64,000 nucleotides of DNA from assembly GCF_027307225.1 (NCBI RefSeq), contig NZ_DAHUXJ010000139.1, positions 1 to 64,000 on the forward strand, given 5' to 3'. Below are positions 43,028 to 50,870 of this stretch, piece after piece (the first letter of the stretch is position 1; every line of letters starts with the position of its first letter). This DNA comes from Bradyrhizobium sp. (GTDB taxonomy: Bacteria; Pseudomonadota; Alphaproteobacteria; Rhizobiales; Xanthobacteraceae). Both the position numbers and the translations under genes were made by a program. The notes under the pieces are model-generated. The model was not told where the DNA came from and searched no databases. It saw nothing but the letters and a program-made list of their open reading frames with translations.

Positions 43028-43334
43028 CGACCACCCAGACCAGCCGAAGGCCATTAACCCGCCAAACCCTGGCAGCAGTTTCGCTATGATCGAGGCGGGA
43101 CTCCATCCTGCTGACAAGCCCGCGCCAGACTGCGACTGCCACATGCTCGTGGAGAGGATGAATCGATCTCCGCCGGATCGTTCTTCGCCGTCCCATTTTC
43201 GACGCGGGGCCATGATCTATGGCTGCCCTCTTGCCCGCAAAAAAGTTACTTGACGGGCTGACTTGGCAAAAAATAACATAGGTTATTGATGGTGCAGAAA
43301 AGAAACCGGCTTATCGCGGCGGAGATAATTTGCC
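43028..43334. other. Intergenic region upstream of the Crp/Fnr-type gene
   Basis: About 300 bp with no supported gene. The last 90 bp are AT-rich (CAAAAAATAACATAGGTTATTGATGG) and should contain the promoter of the regulator gene. ATAACATAGGTTAT there is an imperfect dyad that could be an operator; this is weak. Confidence 0.35.
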
Positions 43335-44072
43335 GTGAACCCGCTGATCCGAAAGCTTGAGCAATTTGTCCGGTTGTCTCCTGGCGATCGTACTGTCCTG
43401 ACGCGTGCCGCGGCGGAGCGCGTGCGCAAGTTCGCACCCCGTTTCGACATCTCTCGCGAGGGAGACAGTCCCAAAGACGTACATCTCATCCTGTCGGGCT
43501 GGGCCTGCCGCTATAAGCAACTGGAGGACGGCCGGCGCCAGATCGTGTCCTTTTTCCTGCCCGGCGACATGTGCGATCTTAATGTCTTCATCCTGAAGGA
43601 GATGGACCACTCGATCGGAACGATCTCCGAGGTAACGATCGCCGATCTGCCGCGGGAGTTTTTCGACGAAATCGGCGCGGGATATCCGCGCATCGCGACG
43701 GCCTTATGGTGGGAGACGCTGGTAAATGCGGCGATCCAGCGCGAGTGGACCATGAATCTCGGCCAACGCACGGCCTCGGAGCGGATGGCGCATCTGCTAT
43801 GCGAGATTTTCTTCCGGCTGCGGTTAGCCGGTCTCACCGAAGATCACAGCTGCGAATTTCCCTTAACCCAGGCGGATCTCGCGGAAGCAACCGGGCTCTC
43901 CAAGGTTCATGTCAACCGTACCCTCCAGGAGTTGCGTGCGGCCAAGCTGATCGTGTTGAAGGGCAAAGCGCTGATGGTTCCCGATCTCGAGCGGCTGATG
44001 GATGCCGGCTTGTTCAATGCGAACTATCTTCATATGGATCGCGAGGGCAGCCAGCTCGATGCGAATGAATAG
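43335..44072 (+). CDS. Crp/Fnr-family transcriptional regulator
   Basis: A 245-residue regulator: an N-terminal cyclic-nucleotide-binding fold (about 10-130; FDISREGDSPKDVHLILSGW, IVSFFLPGDMCDLN) and a C-terminal winged helix (LTQADLAEATGLSKVHVNRTLQELRA). The Fnr cysteine cluster is absent, so oxygen sensing by Fe-S is unlikely. This class in Bradyrhizobium often acts in stress responses. It starts with GTG at 43335. Confidence 0.86.
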   Translation: MNPLIRKLEQFVRLSPGDRTVLTRAAAERVRKFAPRFDISREGDSPKDVHLILSGWACRYKQLEDGRRQIVSFFLPGDMCDLNVFILKEMDHSIGTISEVTIADLPREFFDEIGAGYPRIATALWWETLVNAAIQREWTMNLGQRTASERMAHLLCEIFFRLRLAGLTEDHSCEFPLTQADLAEATGLSKVHVNRTLQELRAAKLIVLKGKALMVPDLERLMDAGLFNANYLHMDREGSQLDANE

Positions 44073-44085
44073 ACGCTTCCGATGA

Positions 44086-44431
44086 TCAACGCGACCGCGC
44101 TGTAACCTCGCGAACAGCCTTGATCAGGGAAGGAACCTCAGTCGGCTTTTCGAGATGAACGAGGTCCTGTAAATCCGGCGGCAAGATCGTCGGCTGGTAG
44201 CCGCTGACGCACACGGTCGGGATACCCCGCCTTTTCAGCTCTCGGGCAAGTTCGAAACTCGCCCCGTCGCCGAGATTGATATCGATGACTGCGCAATCGG
44301 GCGGCGCGCGTTCAACAGCGCGTATGGCGTCCGGAGCCGTGCTGAAGGGTCCCGTCACGATCGCACCGGCGCGTTCGAATGCCTCTTTGGTAATAATCGT
44401 CTTCGACCACCAGAATGGTCAGTCCTGTCAA
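44086..44431 (-). pseudogene. Single-domain response regulator, frameshifted
   Basis: The receiver-domain sequence is split between frames. From a TTG at 44431 the codons read LTGLTILVVEDDY, the start of a receiver. After that the frame is lost, and TKEAFERAGAIVTGPFSTAP continues in another frame to CAVIDINLGDGASFELARE (phospho-acceptor Asp in VIDIN) and a normal end at 44086. A deletion of about five bases after the DDY codons would explain it. It could be a real inactivation or a sequence error. Confidence 0.7.
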
Positions 44432-44517
44432 TAAATCCGCGACTTCGCGGGCATATTTACTTCGGCGGAAGGACAGCGGGGGCCGCGTCGAAAGCCATCT
44501 AGCAGAATTAGCGGGCG

Positions 44518-44658
44518 TTGTCCGTGATCAGCTCGAACGATTTGACCTTGAACTGCTTTTCGATCAGGACGAGCAGGTCGCGCGACGATTCACAGTTTTC
44601 AGGCCGCCGCACTCTGGCATTTTGCCGAGGGCAGCAAGGTGCCAGCGGCCAAATCCAT
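44518..44658 (-). pseudogene. Degenerate small reading frame
   Basis: Three protein-like pieces with high third-position GC occur in three successive frames: MDLAAGTLLPSA from an ATG at 44658, MPECGGLKT, and SSRDLLVLIEKQFKVKSFEL ending at a TAA (44518-44520). I infer a short gene broken by two small indels. It lies between the frameshifted receiver gene and repeat copy 6. Confidence 0.35.
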
Positions 44659-44725
44659 TCCTGTCCGGATTTCCAGGCATGAAGTTCCGGAACTAATTGA
44701 CGACGACGAAGTCTCTATCGCAGCG

Positions 44726-44896
44726 ACCTAGTGCCGCCTATTTGAAGTTCCTGCACCACCAGCGGCGAGTTCGATCCAGGAACTTCAAATAGAAAAGCGG
44801 CACTAGAATCAATAGGTCTGCTAGTGCCCATGACTTTCCGAAGTTCGTGGAAGTGGGTGCCGCGATGGAGCACGAACTTCGGAAAGTGGGCACTAG
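44726..44896 (-). repeat. Double-hairpin palindromic element, copy 6
   Basis: First hairpin 44726-44806, CTAG to CTAG, arms TATTTGAAGTTCCTG and complement. Linker 44807-44820, reverse complement of CAGACCTATTGATT. Second hairpin 44821-44896, CTAG to CTAG, arms CTTTCCGAAGTTCGTG and complement. Its right end is 5 bp from the ribosome binding site of the next gene, so it has displaced or replaced that gene's upstream region. Confidence 0.9.
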
Positions 44897-44912
44897 TGAT
44901 CAGGAGGCTGCG

Positions 44913-45113
44913 ATGACAAAGCTTCAGGACAAAGCCCAGGCCCAGGTGAAGAAGATGGTCGGCCAGATGATTGGGGACGACCGGTTGGTGCAGGAGGGTA
45001 AGGAGCAGCAGCAAAAGGCGGACCAGCCCAAGCCGACCGCGAACGAGGATCTCGCGAAGGAAAGAGAGAGTAGTGCGCAGCCCACTGGTCCCAGACCCGA
45101 ACCGAAGCGATAA
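44913..45113 (+). CDS. CsbD-like small stress protein
   Basis: A 66-residue hydrophilic protein: QAQVKKMVGQMIGDDRLVQEGKEQ is the CsbD-type core (VGxxIGDxxLxxEGK), followed by a Lys/Gln-rich helix and a disordered Glu/Pro tail. CsbD proteins are abundant under general stress, with unknown mechanism. GGAGG sits 7 bp before the ATG. Repeat copy 6 ends just upstream, so its native promoter must lie beyond the repeat or within it. Confidence 0.72.
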   Translation: MTKLQDKAQAQVKKMVGQMIGDDRLVQEGKEQQQKADQPKPTANEDLAKERESSAQPTGPRPEPKR

Positions 45114-45135
45114 GGGATCGCCGCAAGGAGCCATC

Positions 45136-45569
45136 ATGAGGTCAAATTCAATTAAGGAAGGTCCGAACCGGATATTCGTCTTGATCTCGACCAGGGTGAG
45201 GAAGCATTCAAGACGATTACCGAATTTGCCAATCGTGAGGGGATCGACGGCGCGTCTGTGACGGCCATCGGCGCCTTCTCCGAAGCGAGGGTCGGCTGGT
45301 TTGACCTCGTCGCGAAAAAATACAAGCCGATCGTCGTCAAGGAGCAAAGTGAAGTCCTGAGTTTGATGGGCGACGTTGCGCAAGGCGACGACGGCAAAGC
45401 GAGCCTTCATTTACACGCGGTGCTTGGCTTGCAGGACGGCTCGCTAAAGGGCGGACATTTCCTCGCCGGAACGGTTCAGCCAACGTTAGAGGTGACAATC
45501 ACCGAAACGATCGGGCATCTCCGCCGCAAGAAGCGCGCCGATCTCGGAATTGCGTTGATCAGCATTTAG
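45136..45569 (+). pseudogene. PPC/DUF296-domain protein, frameshifted
   Basis: The start reads MRSNSIKEGPNRIFVLI, then loses frame at about 45183. In the next frame the sequence continues as LDQGEEAFKTITEFANREG and runs through VTAIGAFSEARVGWFDL, EVLSLMGDVA and LHLHAVLGLQDGSLKGGHF, the His pair and GGH being hallmarks of the plant/prokaryote conserved domain. Insertion of a single C in ATC-TCG would restore an intact protein of about 144 residues. Real pseudogene or sequence error. Confidence 0.75.
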
Positions 45570-45660
45570 GCGCAACGCATCCTGACGACGGGTTAGGAAC
45601 CGCCCATCGGGTGCAAGAGTTGAACTGGCATCGTTGAACCTGGAAAAATCAGGAGTCTTC

Positions 45661-45882
45661 ATGGCGACCCAAATTGTTATGGATCTGAATGGCGACAGCC
45701 GCCATCAATTCGATCCCCAAGATGCCGAAGCCCTAGCCAAGGCCGAGCGACGCTTCAAAGAGCTCACCGGCGCCGGCTTCATTGCCGCAGCACGAACCGC
45801 GACCGGCGACTCGCGCCTGATGAGATCATTCGATCCAACTGCTAAAGAGACGTTGTTCTTTCCTCGCCTCGTTGGCGGGTAA
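45661..45882 (+). CDS. Small conserved-type hypothetical protein
   Basis: A 73-residue protein (MATQIVMDLNGDSRHQFDP ... ERRFKELTGAGFIAA ... FDPTAKETLFFPRLVGG). The C-terminal FDPTAxETLFFPRLVGG ending is one I associate with a recurrent Bradyrhizobium family of unknown function. GGAG lies upstream of the ATG. The next gene starts six bases after its stop, so the two form an operon. Confidence 0.65.
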   Translation: MATQIVMDLNGDSRHQFDPQDAEALAKAERRFKELTGAGFIAAARTATGDSRLMRSFDPTAKETLFFPRLVGG

Positions 45883-45888
45883 GATCCG

Positions 45889-46284
45889 GTGTTCTGGCTC
45901 GGCCAGCAAGCCTCCGAGTGCGAGTGGCGTGCCCGAGCCGTCATCGGGCTTTTCAGGAGTGCCAGGAACGCGAATACCCCGGAGGTGCGCGGCCTTAGGC
46001 TCCTGCGGTCCTGGCTTTCACCGACGCAACTTGCCCAGTTCGACGCGAAGGGTCATTTCGACGTCGTCGGCGGTGAAAGCGGCAAGAAATATCGGATCAA
46101 GTTTGGAATTTGCGCGAATGTCCTGGAATTGTCCGAGGACGGCACGCCAAAAGTAGGTTGGTGCGTGGTACCGGATTGTTGCCTGGTTGCGGGCGACGTC
46201 ATGCTGGCCCAGAAAATTGCGCTGGAAGCCTTTGAAGGTGTGGCTCTCGCGAAGGCGAACAAGTTTGGCGCGCCCGCCAGATAG
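45889..46284 (+). CDS. Conserved-type hypothetical protein
   Basis: A 131-residue protein opening with GTG: QASECEWRARAVIGLFRSAR, then LRLLRSWLSPTQLAQFDAKG, FDVVGGESGKKYRI, and VPDCCLVAGDVMLAQKIALE. It has no signal peptide or membrane span. It appears to be the second member of a two-gene unit with the preceding small protein. Function unknown. Confidence 0.65.
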   Translation: MFWLGQQASECEWRARAVIGLFRSARNANTPEVRGLRLLRSWLSPTQLAQFDAKGHFDVVGGESGKKYRIKFGICANVLELSEDGTPKVGWCVVPDCCLVAGDVMLAQKIALEAFEGVALAKANKFGAPAR

Positions 46285-46398
46285 CCGACGCGCCGCAACT
46301 ACCAATAATGCTTCGAAGTGCACCTGCGGGTGCTGCGCGCCCGGCCAGATGTGCTCGGCCATGGGTCTGCTTTCGGAAGACCACGCCATTAAAACGCT

Positions 46399-47826
46399 TC
46401 ACGATTGGGACAACGGATCGGCAATGCTCTCCAGCGACTTGCCTTCGGCATCAACGCCGAGCTTCAATTCGACGGCTGCGGCCGCCAGCAGAAGCGCAGC
46501 CGCGACGAGATAGCCGAGACTGACCTGCCATGACGATCCGGTTTCGATCAGCCGCCCGAACACGGACGGCGCGATGCTGCCGCCGAGCGCCGTGCCGAGC
46601 GCATAGAAGCAGGCGATCGCAAGCGCGCGCGTTTCCAGCGGAAAGATCTCACTTGCGGTCAAATAGGCCGAGCTCGCAGCGGGTGACGCCACAAAAAAGA
46701 TCGCTAGCCAGGCGATCGTCTGGGTAACGGCGGTCAGGCGGTCCAGACCGAACAAGAGAGCAGTTACAATCAAAAGAACGCCGCTGAGGGCGAACGTGAG
46801 CGAAATCATCTTCCTGCGGCCGATCGTATCGAACAGGTGACCCAAAAGGAGCGGCCCGCAGAAATTTCCGACTGCCAACGGCAAGATATAGAAGCCGACC
46901 CGCTCATTCGGGACATGATAAAAGTGAGCGAGGATGAGACCGAAAGTGAAGAAGACGGAGTTATAGAGAAACGACTGGGCAACCATCAGCGTAAGTGCGA
47001 GGATGCTTCGCTGACGATATTTGCCGATCATGGTCGAAAATATCAGGCCCAGACCGAATGATTTGCGAGGATGAACCTCCAGCCGCTCGTCGGGTCTCGC
47101 GAGTGATTGGCCGGTTTCGGTCTCGACGGTTTTTTCGATCTCCTTGACGACTGCTTCGGCCTCGTCGTTGCGGCAATGGGTGACCAACCATCGCGGGCTT
47201 TCCGGCACAAATCGCCGTAACAGCAGGATCGCCAACCCCAGAATGCCGCCGATGCCAAAGCCGAGCCGCCAACCGAGATTAGCGGCAAAGATCTTCTGAT
47301 CGAGCAGGAAGGGTGCGGCCAAGGCTCCGAAAGCCGCGCCGAGCCAGAAGCTTCCGTTGACGATGAGGTCGACGCGGCCGCGGTATTTGGCCGGGATAAG
47401 CTCATCGATGGCCGAATTGACGGCCGCATATTCTCCGCCGATGCCCAATCCCGTGATCAAACGGAAAAACGCAAAGCTCCAGAAATCCCAGGCGAGCGCA
47501 CTCAACAGCACGCCCAAGAGATAGATGATCAGCGTGGCGTAGAAGACCAGCCGCCGTCCGAAGCGGTCGGTCATCCATCCGAACACAAGCGCGCCCACAA
47601 CTGCGCCGGCAACGTAGAACGAGGCGATCGAGCCGAGGTTCGCGCTCGACAGGCGAAGCGTGTCGTGGCTCTGCAGCGCTGGGCCAAGCGAGCCGACAAT
47701 CGTCACTTCCAGCCCGTCGAGAATCCAGGTGATCCCCAGGCCAACGACGACCAGCAGATGGAAGCGGCTCCAGGGAAGCCGATCGAGCCGAAACGGAATG
47801 TCGGTCTGAAGGGACGGAGACGGCAA
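46399..47826 (-). CDS. MFS transporter, metabolite/H+ symporter type
   Basis: A 475-residue inner membrane protein with 12 predicted spans. The MFS loop motif is DRFGRRLVFY between spans 2 and 3, and the sugar-porter-like segment GLGIGGEYAAVNSAIDELIP follows, as does RRFVPESPRWLV before the central loop. The central loop (about 210-250) is charged. The family includes transporters of aromatic acids, sugars and dicarboxylates; the substrate is unpredictable. It stands alone and is convergent with the small-protein operon. Confidence 0.85.
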   Translation of the reverse strand: MPSPSLQTDIPFRLDRLPWSRFHLLVVVGLGITWILDGLEVTIVGSLGPALQSHDTLRLSSANLGSIASFYVAGAVVGALVFGWMTDRFGRRLVFYATLIIYLLGVLLSALAWDFWSFAFFRLITGLGIGGEYAAVNSAIDELIPAKYRGRVDLIVNGSFWLGAAFGALAAPFLLDQKIFAANLGWRLGFGIGGILGLAILLLRRFVPESPRWLVTHCRNDEAEAVVKEIEKTVETETGQSLARPDERLEVHPRKSFGLGLIFSTMIGKYRQRSILALTLMVAQSFLYNSVFFTFGLILAHFYHVPNERVGFYILPLAVGNFCGPLLLGHLFDTIGRRKMISLTFALSGVLLIVTALLFGLDRLTAVTQTIAWLAIFFVASPAASSAYLTASEIFPLETRALAIACFYALGTALGGSIAPSVFGRLIETGSSWQVSLGYLVAAALLLAAAAVELKLGVDAEGKSLESIADPLSQS

Positions 47827-48131
47827 GGTGACGCTCGCGCAAGAGCTCGGTTGCCTACCAATGCCTGCGATTTTCGCGAGTTCCAGAACCGCGCCAAATA
47901 GAAGTTTGCGCCGACCTAACGGCCGCCACTCGATCGATAGACGATCAGGAAATGACTATGCCACCCCGTAACACGGCCAAGACGAACTGCCAGCCATCGA
48001 ACCAAAAAAGCGTCATCCGTCTGAGAGGCAGGCGCCGACACGGCCTCCCGGCAACGGGCAGTCCGGCCGCCAAAAAGCTCATGCGATAATTTAGTGCGCC
48101 TTTGCAGAAGGTTGGACAATTTTTGAGCGAC
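47827..48131. other. Intergenic region between the MFS gene and tRNA-Ser
   Basis: It should hold the MFS promoter. No supported gene; frames crossing it overlap the tRNA. I looked for integrase genes or attachment-site repeats next to the tRNA and saw none. Confidence 0.4.
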
Positions 48132-48221
48132 TGGCGGAAAGGGTGGGATTCGAACCCACGGTACCCTTGCGGGCACGCCGGTTTTCAAGACCGGTGCCTT
48201 AAACCACTCGGCCACCTTTCC
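48132..48221 (-). tRNA. tRNA-Ser (anticodon UGA)
   Basis: A complete 90-base tRNA on the minus strand, from 48221 (GGAAAGGTGGCC) to an encoded CCA at 48134-48132. The acceptor stem GGAAAGG pairs with CCTTTCC, the anticodon loop is CTTGAAA with TGA at the centre, there is a long variable arm (CGTGCCCGCAAGGGTACCG) as in serine tRNAs, and the T-loop is GGTTCGAATCC. Confidence 0.97.
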
Positions 48222-48431
48222 GTTGCAGCGACTTCAATCACTTGATCGTTGAAAATTCAAGAACAGCGGAAGGGTTGCCGGCCTGTTCGGGCAAATCTTT
48301 TTGCCGCCAACTCCCTTTTCAGTCGAAGAAATCGGCAAGCCACCCGGCGACGCGTGCCACGCGTTCGCTCTCCTTGGGGCTCCCGTCGTCGTGAACAAAC
48401 GCCACTCGCGATGCAACTTGCGGAAGCTTCA

Positions 48432-48677
48432 ATGGAAATCGACGGCGGCATGAGTAGCACATCTCACTTCGACCCGTACCGAAGTGAGGCAGCAGAATCG
48501 GGTGCTATAGACGTCATTGTTAAGCCAGAGGCAAAGGACCGTTCTACATGGCCGACCATTCAACCAAGACAAAACCGGATCGATGCGGAGAGCGGCTTCG
48601 TGTTCCGGCACGATAGGCGTTTCGATCGGAATACCGGCCGCGTAGCGGCAACCGACGTCATCAAAATCCCTGACTGA
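48432..48677 (+). CDS. Possible small hypothetical protein
   Basis: An 81-codon frame downstream of the tRNA, opening MEIDGGMSSTSHFDPYRS and ending VAATDVIKIPD. It is hydrophilic, without a signal or domain. A start at 48450 is equally possible. A GC-rich hairpin (CCGCGGC/GCCGCGG at 48682-48699) lies just after the stop. Weak support; it may be a chance frame. The stretch from 48222 to 48431 shows nothing else. Confidence 0.3.
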   Translation: MEIDGGMSSTSHFDPYRSEAAESGAIDVIVKPEAKDRSTWPTIQPRQNRIDAESGFVFRHDRRFDRNTGRVAATDVIKIPD

Positions 48678-48794
48678 AAGACCGCGGCGTGAGCCGCGGC
48701 ACGGAGAACAGGATCATCCCGCGGTGAAGACCTTATCGCGGGCAGGGCGGCCGTGTGCCGCGGTGAGCAAAATCAACAACCGGTGGAGACATTA

Positions 48795-49274
48795 ATGGAC
48801 CCTCAAGCGCCTGAACTTTCGGAAGCGATCAGCCGAAGGGCGGCGATCGGAATATTCATCGCTGCACTCGTGGCCAGCAATTTCACGCCATGGACGATTT
48901 CATCATCTCACTCACAGGAGCAAGGAGCCAAAACCATGAGCAAATATGCAGTCAATCAGAAGACGATCGGGGAAGCTGTCGCCAATGGCGGGATTCTGGT
49001 CGTTGCGCAATGGGAAGCCAAGGAAGGACAGGCGGAAACGGTCGCCGGTATTCTCGACCGCTTCCTCCCGGAAGCGCAACGCGATCCCGGCTCGCAGCTG
49101 TTTCTCATTGGGCGCAACAAGGAGAACCCGGCGCAGTTTCTGTTCTACGAACTGTTTCGCGATGAAGCGGCCTTGAAGGCGCACCAGGAAGCCGACTACT
49201 TCAAGACCTATATCGCCGGCCAGGCGCTGCCGCTGCTCGCAAAGCGCGAACGCGCTCAATACGTCCTGCTGTAG
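48795..49274 (+). CDS. Antibiotic biosynthesis monooxygenase (ABM)-domain protein with Tat-like N-terminus
   Basis: A 159-residue protein. The first 45 residues look like an export signal (ISRRAAIGIFIAALVASNF), the remainder is a single ABM ferredoxin-like domain: GGILVVAQWEAKEGQAETV, FLIGRNKENPAQFLFYELFRD and ALKAHQEADYFKTYI, as in putative quinol monooxygenases (YgiN-like). The domain alone could start at an internal ATG (48936, with GGAG upstream), giving a cytoplasmic form; both starts may be used. Two hairpins follow the stop. Confidence 0.72.
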   Translation: MDPQAPELSEAISRRAAIGIFIAALVASNFTPWTISSSHSQEQGAKTMSKYAVNQKTIGEAVANGGILVVAQWEAKEGQAETVAGILDRFLPEAQRDPGSQLFLIGRNKENPAQFLFYELFRDEAALKAHQEADYFKTYIAGQALPLLAKRERAQYVLL

Positions 49275-49294
49275 AGCTTTGCTCAGACCCGGAA

Positions 49295-49319
49295 GGGCGG
49301 CGGCTCACCACCGCCGCCC
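49295..49319 (+). terminator. GC-rich hairpin after the ABM gene
   Basis: A perfect 9-bp stem GGGCGGCGG/CCGCCGCCC with a 7-base loop, about 20 bp after the stop. No T-tract follows, so it may be a 3' stabiliser or act together with the next hairpin. Confidence 0.5.
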
Positions 49320-49358
49320 CTCTGGTCGCGGCGGATGTACCTCCGCTCACGATCTCAA

Positions 49359-49388
49359 TAGCCCAGCGAGCCAAGGTTCGCTGGGCTA
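49359..49388 (+). terminator. Rho-independent-like terminator
   Basis: A perfect 11-bp stem TAGCCCAGCGA/TCGCTGGGCTA with an 8-base loop, followed by TTTGTTTG. It is suited to end the ABM transcript and, read in reverse, lies 19 bp beyond the stop of the convergent small-protein gene. Confidence 0.65.
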
Positions 49389-49406
49389 TTTGTTTGCGAC
49401 GTGCGG

Positions 49407-49607
49407 CTATTTCGGAGGTTGCAATCCGGGCGAATTGACCCAGTCATCGATATGGGCGGCTGTTTCGGCCTGCCGTGCTCGCTTGAGCATGGTATCTTGC
49501 TCGGGACCAGGTTTGAGCTTTGCGGCTTGTGCGCGAACATCATTGGCCCACATCGTGAGGCGATCTTTGAGGGGTGCTGTATACTTGAAGCGACGCCGTA
49601 CCTGCAT
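49407..49607 (-). CDS. Small conserved-type protein, MQxRRR family, copy B
   Basis: A 66-residue protein: MQVRRRFKYTAPLKDRL, LKPGPEQDTMLKRARQAETA and the ending WVNSPGLQPPK. It is paralogous to the protein at 42815-43027 and closer to what I regard as the family consensus because it keeps the SPGLQPP tail. Function unknown. A bidirectional hairpin lies downstream. Confidence 0.68.
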   Translation of the reverse strand: MQVRRRFKYTAPLKDRLTMWANDVRAQAAKLKPGPEQDTMLKRARQAETAAHIDDWVNSPGLQPPK

Positions 49608-49731
49608 AGCGCTTCCCCTTGTTTGGGCAGGGCGGGAGCGCGACCGGCGTTCTCATCACCGGTGTAAGCCACGGGCGGGGCGGTGATGCCGAAAGTGTAG
49701 AGCAGAATGAGAAGTCCCGCCGTCACATAGG

Positions 49732-49926
49732 TTAATGTCCCGCTTCTGCAATCGTCTTCCACTGCTCGGCGCGGTCGGCCAGTTGCTCGTATTCCGCAGC
49801 CACCTTAAGCAGCCTTTGCTTGTCGCTCTCAGCGAGGCGATAGCCATCCGCTTTCGTTCTAGTTTCCTCTGCGCGCTCTCGCCAGAACTGTGCGTTCCTC
49901 ATGATCTCGGTCATATTGTTGCCCAT
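49732..49926 (-). CDS. Small helical conserved-type protein
   Basis: A 64-residue protein, essentially one long amphipathic helix pair: AQFWRERAEETRTKADGYRL, then LLKVAAEYEQLADRAEQWKT. The RAEExRxxA ... A-x-x-YExLAxRAE pattern is common in small rhizobial proteins of unknown function. An internal ATG (49914) is a possible start. 125 bp separate it from the MQxRRR gene on the same strand. Confidence 0.65.
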   Translation of the reverse strand: MGNNMTEIMRNAQFWRERAEETRTKADGYRLAESDKQRLLKVAAEYEQLADRAEQWKTIAEAGH

Positions 49927-50024
49927 CCAGTTCCGTGATTAACATTTGTGAACGAAATGGGTTCCCAGACCCCTTGGGGTAGCTCAGGTCTGCAAAGGGC
50001 CAGTAGACATTCATTCCGCGGTGC

Positions 50025-50190
50025 CTGGTGCGGCGAATTTGAAGTTCCTATCAGTTTCGCCGTGAGTTCGTATTAGGAACTTCAAATTCAAAGCCGCACT
50101 CAAATCAATAAGTTGCTAGAGCTCCTTTGATTCCGGAGTTCGCATCGGAGGGGCCGCAATAGCTTGCGAACTTCGGAATCGGAGCTCTAG
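50025..50190 (-). repeat. Double-hairpin palindromic element, copy 7
   Basis: First hairpin 50025-50101, foot CTGG, arms TTTGAAGTTCCTA and TAGGAACTTCAAA, with an imperfect inner foot. Linker 50102-50115, reverse complement of CAACTTATTGATTT. Second hairpin 50116-50190, CTAG to CTAG, arms GATTCCGGAGTTCGC and GCGAACTTCGGAATC (one mismatch). It lies in a 445-bp gap between small genes, otherwise without recognised features. Confidence 0.87.
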
Positions 50191-50371
50191 GCATGCCCGG
50201 CTTGCCTTCACAGGCCAGACAGTCGGAGCGGTCTTCCCGCCCATCAACAACAGGCCAATAAGCGGCATTGGAGACCTGACTGCTAACGAAGAGGCCGCCT
50301 CAGTGGGCGGCCTTTTGGATTCGCGATAGTCCAATACAGTTCGCTTCAGTCCAAAGCTGTCAGGCGCGGCC

Positions 50372-50605
50372 TTACTTCGGCTTCTTGATTTCCAGTCGGA
50401 GGATTGCCTGCATGACGGGTTTATCTTTTTCGTCTCGGACCTGAACAGCTATCTCCCGTAACTTCGCTCCGGGAACGGCATCTTGCGCAAAATCGGCTAA
50501 GCCGGTCGTCGCCTGATCGAGAACGGATTGGAAGCTGTCGCAATCAATTCCGAGATCATCCCGGACGAGATCACCGTTGCGCGTGTCGAAGTAATAGCGT
50601 GGCAT
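50372..50605 (-). CDS. DUF6894-type small protein
   Basis: A 77-residue protein with the opening MPRYYFDTRNGDLVRDDLG, typical of the DUF6894 family (strand, aromatic triplet, then an NGD-like turn), and the later REIAVQVRDEKDKPV strand pair. Cytoplasmic, unknown function; many copies exist in Bradyrhizobium genomes. The ATG at 50605 is fixed by the family N-terminus. Confidence 0.75.
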   Translation of the reverse strand: MPRYYFDTRNGDLVRDDLGIDCDSFQSVLDQATTGLADFAQDAVPGAKLREIAVQVRDEKDKPVMQAILRLEIKKPK

Positions 50606-50624
50606 TGAGGCCAACGTGCTCCAA

Positions 50625-50780
50625 TTAAAAAAGCTGCGCTGCAACCGCACAAACAAAGCCCGTCACCAAAAGCATCGCAGCGGCGACGGAGACGAGGTCA
50701 ACTGACCAAGGTTCGGCACCTGCGCCTATCAAATCTATACGTCCGGCGTAAGCCTGGTCGCGATATGTCCGTAAGCGCAT
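50625..50780 (-). CDS. 51-residue single-span membrane protein
   Basis: A short frame with a strong ribosome site (GGGAGGTG) directly upstream of the ATG at 50780. The peptide is MRLRTYRDQAYAGRIDLIG ... VDLVSVAAAMLLVTGFVCAV, with a polar start and one transmembrane helix at about 27-49. It is 19 bp upstream of the DUF6894 gene on the same strand, so the two are probably co-transcribed. No family recognised. Confidence 0.5.
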   Translation of the reverse strand: MRLRTYRDQAYAGRIDLIGAGAEPWSVDLVSVAAAMLLVTGFVCAVAAQLF

Positions 50781-50870
50781 GAACACCTCCCTACCTAGAG
50801 CTAAGTGTTCAATCGGCCAGCGATCAAGCGGTTCCTGATGGGCGGCCTTAATTTGACGGCAGGAGTGTCA

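Noticed and set aside
44715..45410. Long minus-strand frame across repeat copy 6
   Set aside because: It runs through the repeat and antisense to the CsbD-like and PPC-type sequences; no domain, no start signal.
47916..48215. Minus-strand frame of 99 codons
   Set aside because: It covers the tRNA-Ser gene, which is certain; the frame is accidental.
48132..48221. tRNA-Ser as integration site of a genomic island
   Set aside because: No integrase gene nearby and no duplicated tRNA 3' end seen within the window.
49611..49731. Possible small signal-peptide-like frame between the two small minus-strand genes
   Set aside because: A hydrophobic start (LLILLYTFGITAPP) is seen, but the frame runs on through the next gene without its own stop and lacks a clear ribosome site.
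50116..50334. Minus-strand frame of 72 codons after repeat copy 7
   Set aside because: Its C-terminal third is encoded by the repeat hairpin and the rest has no recognisable character.
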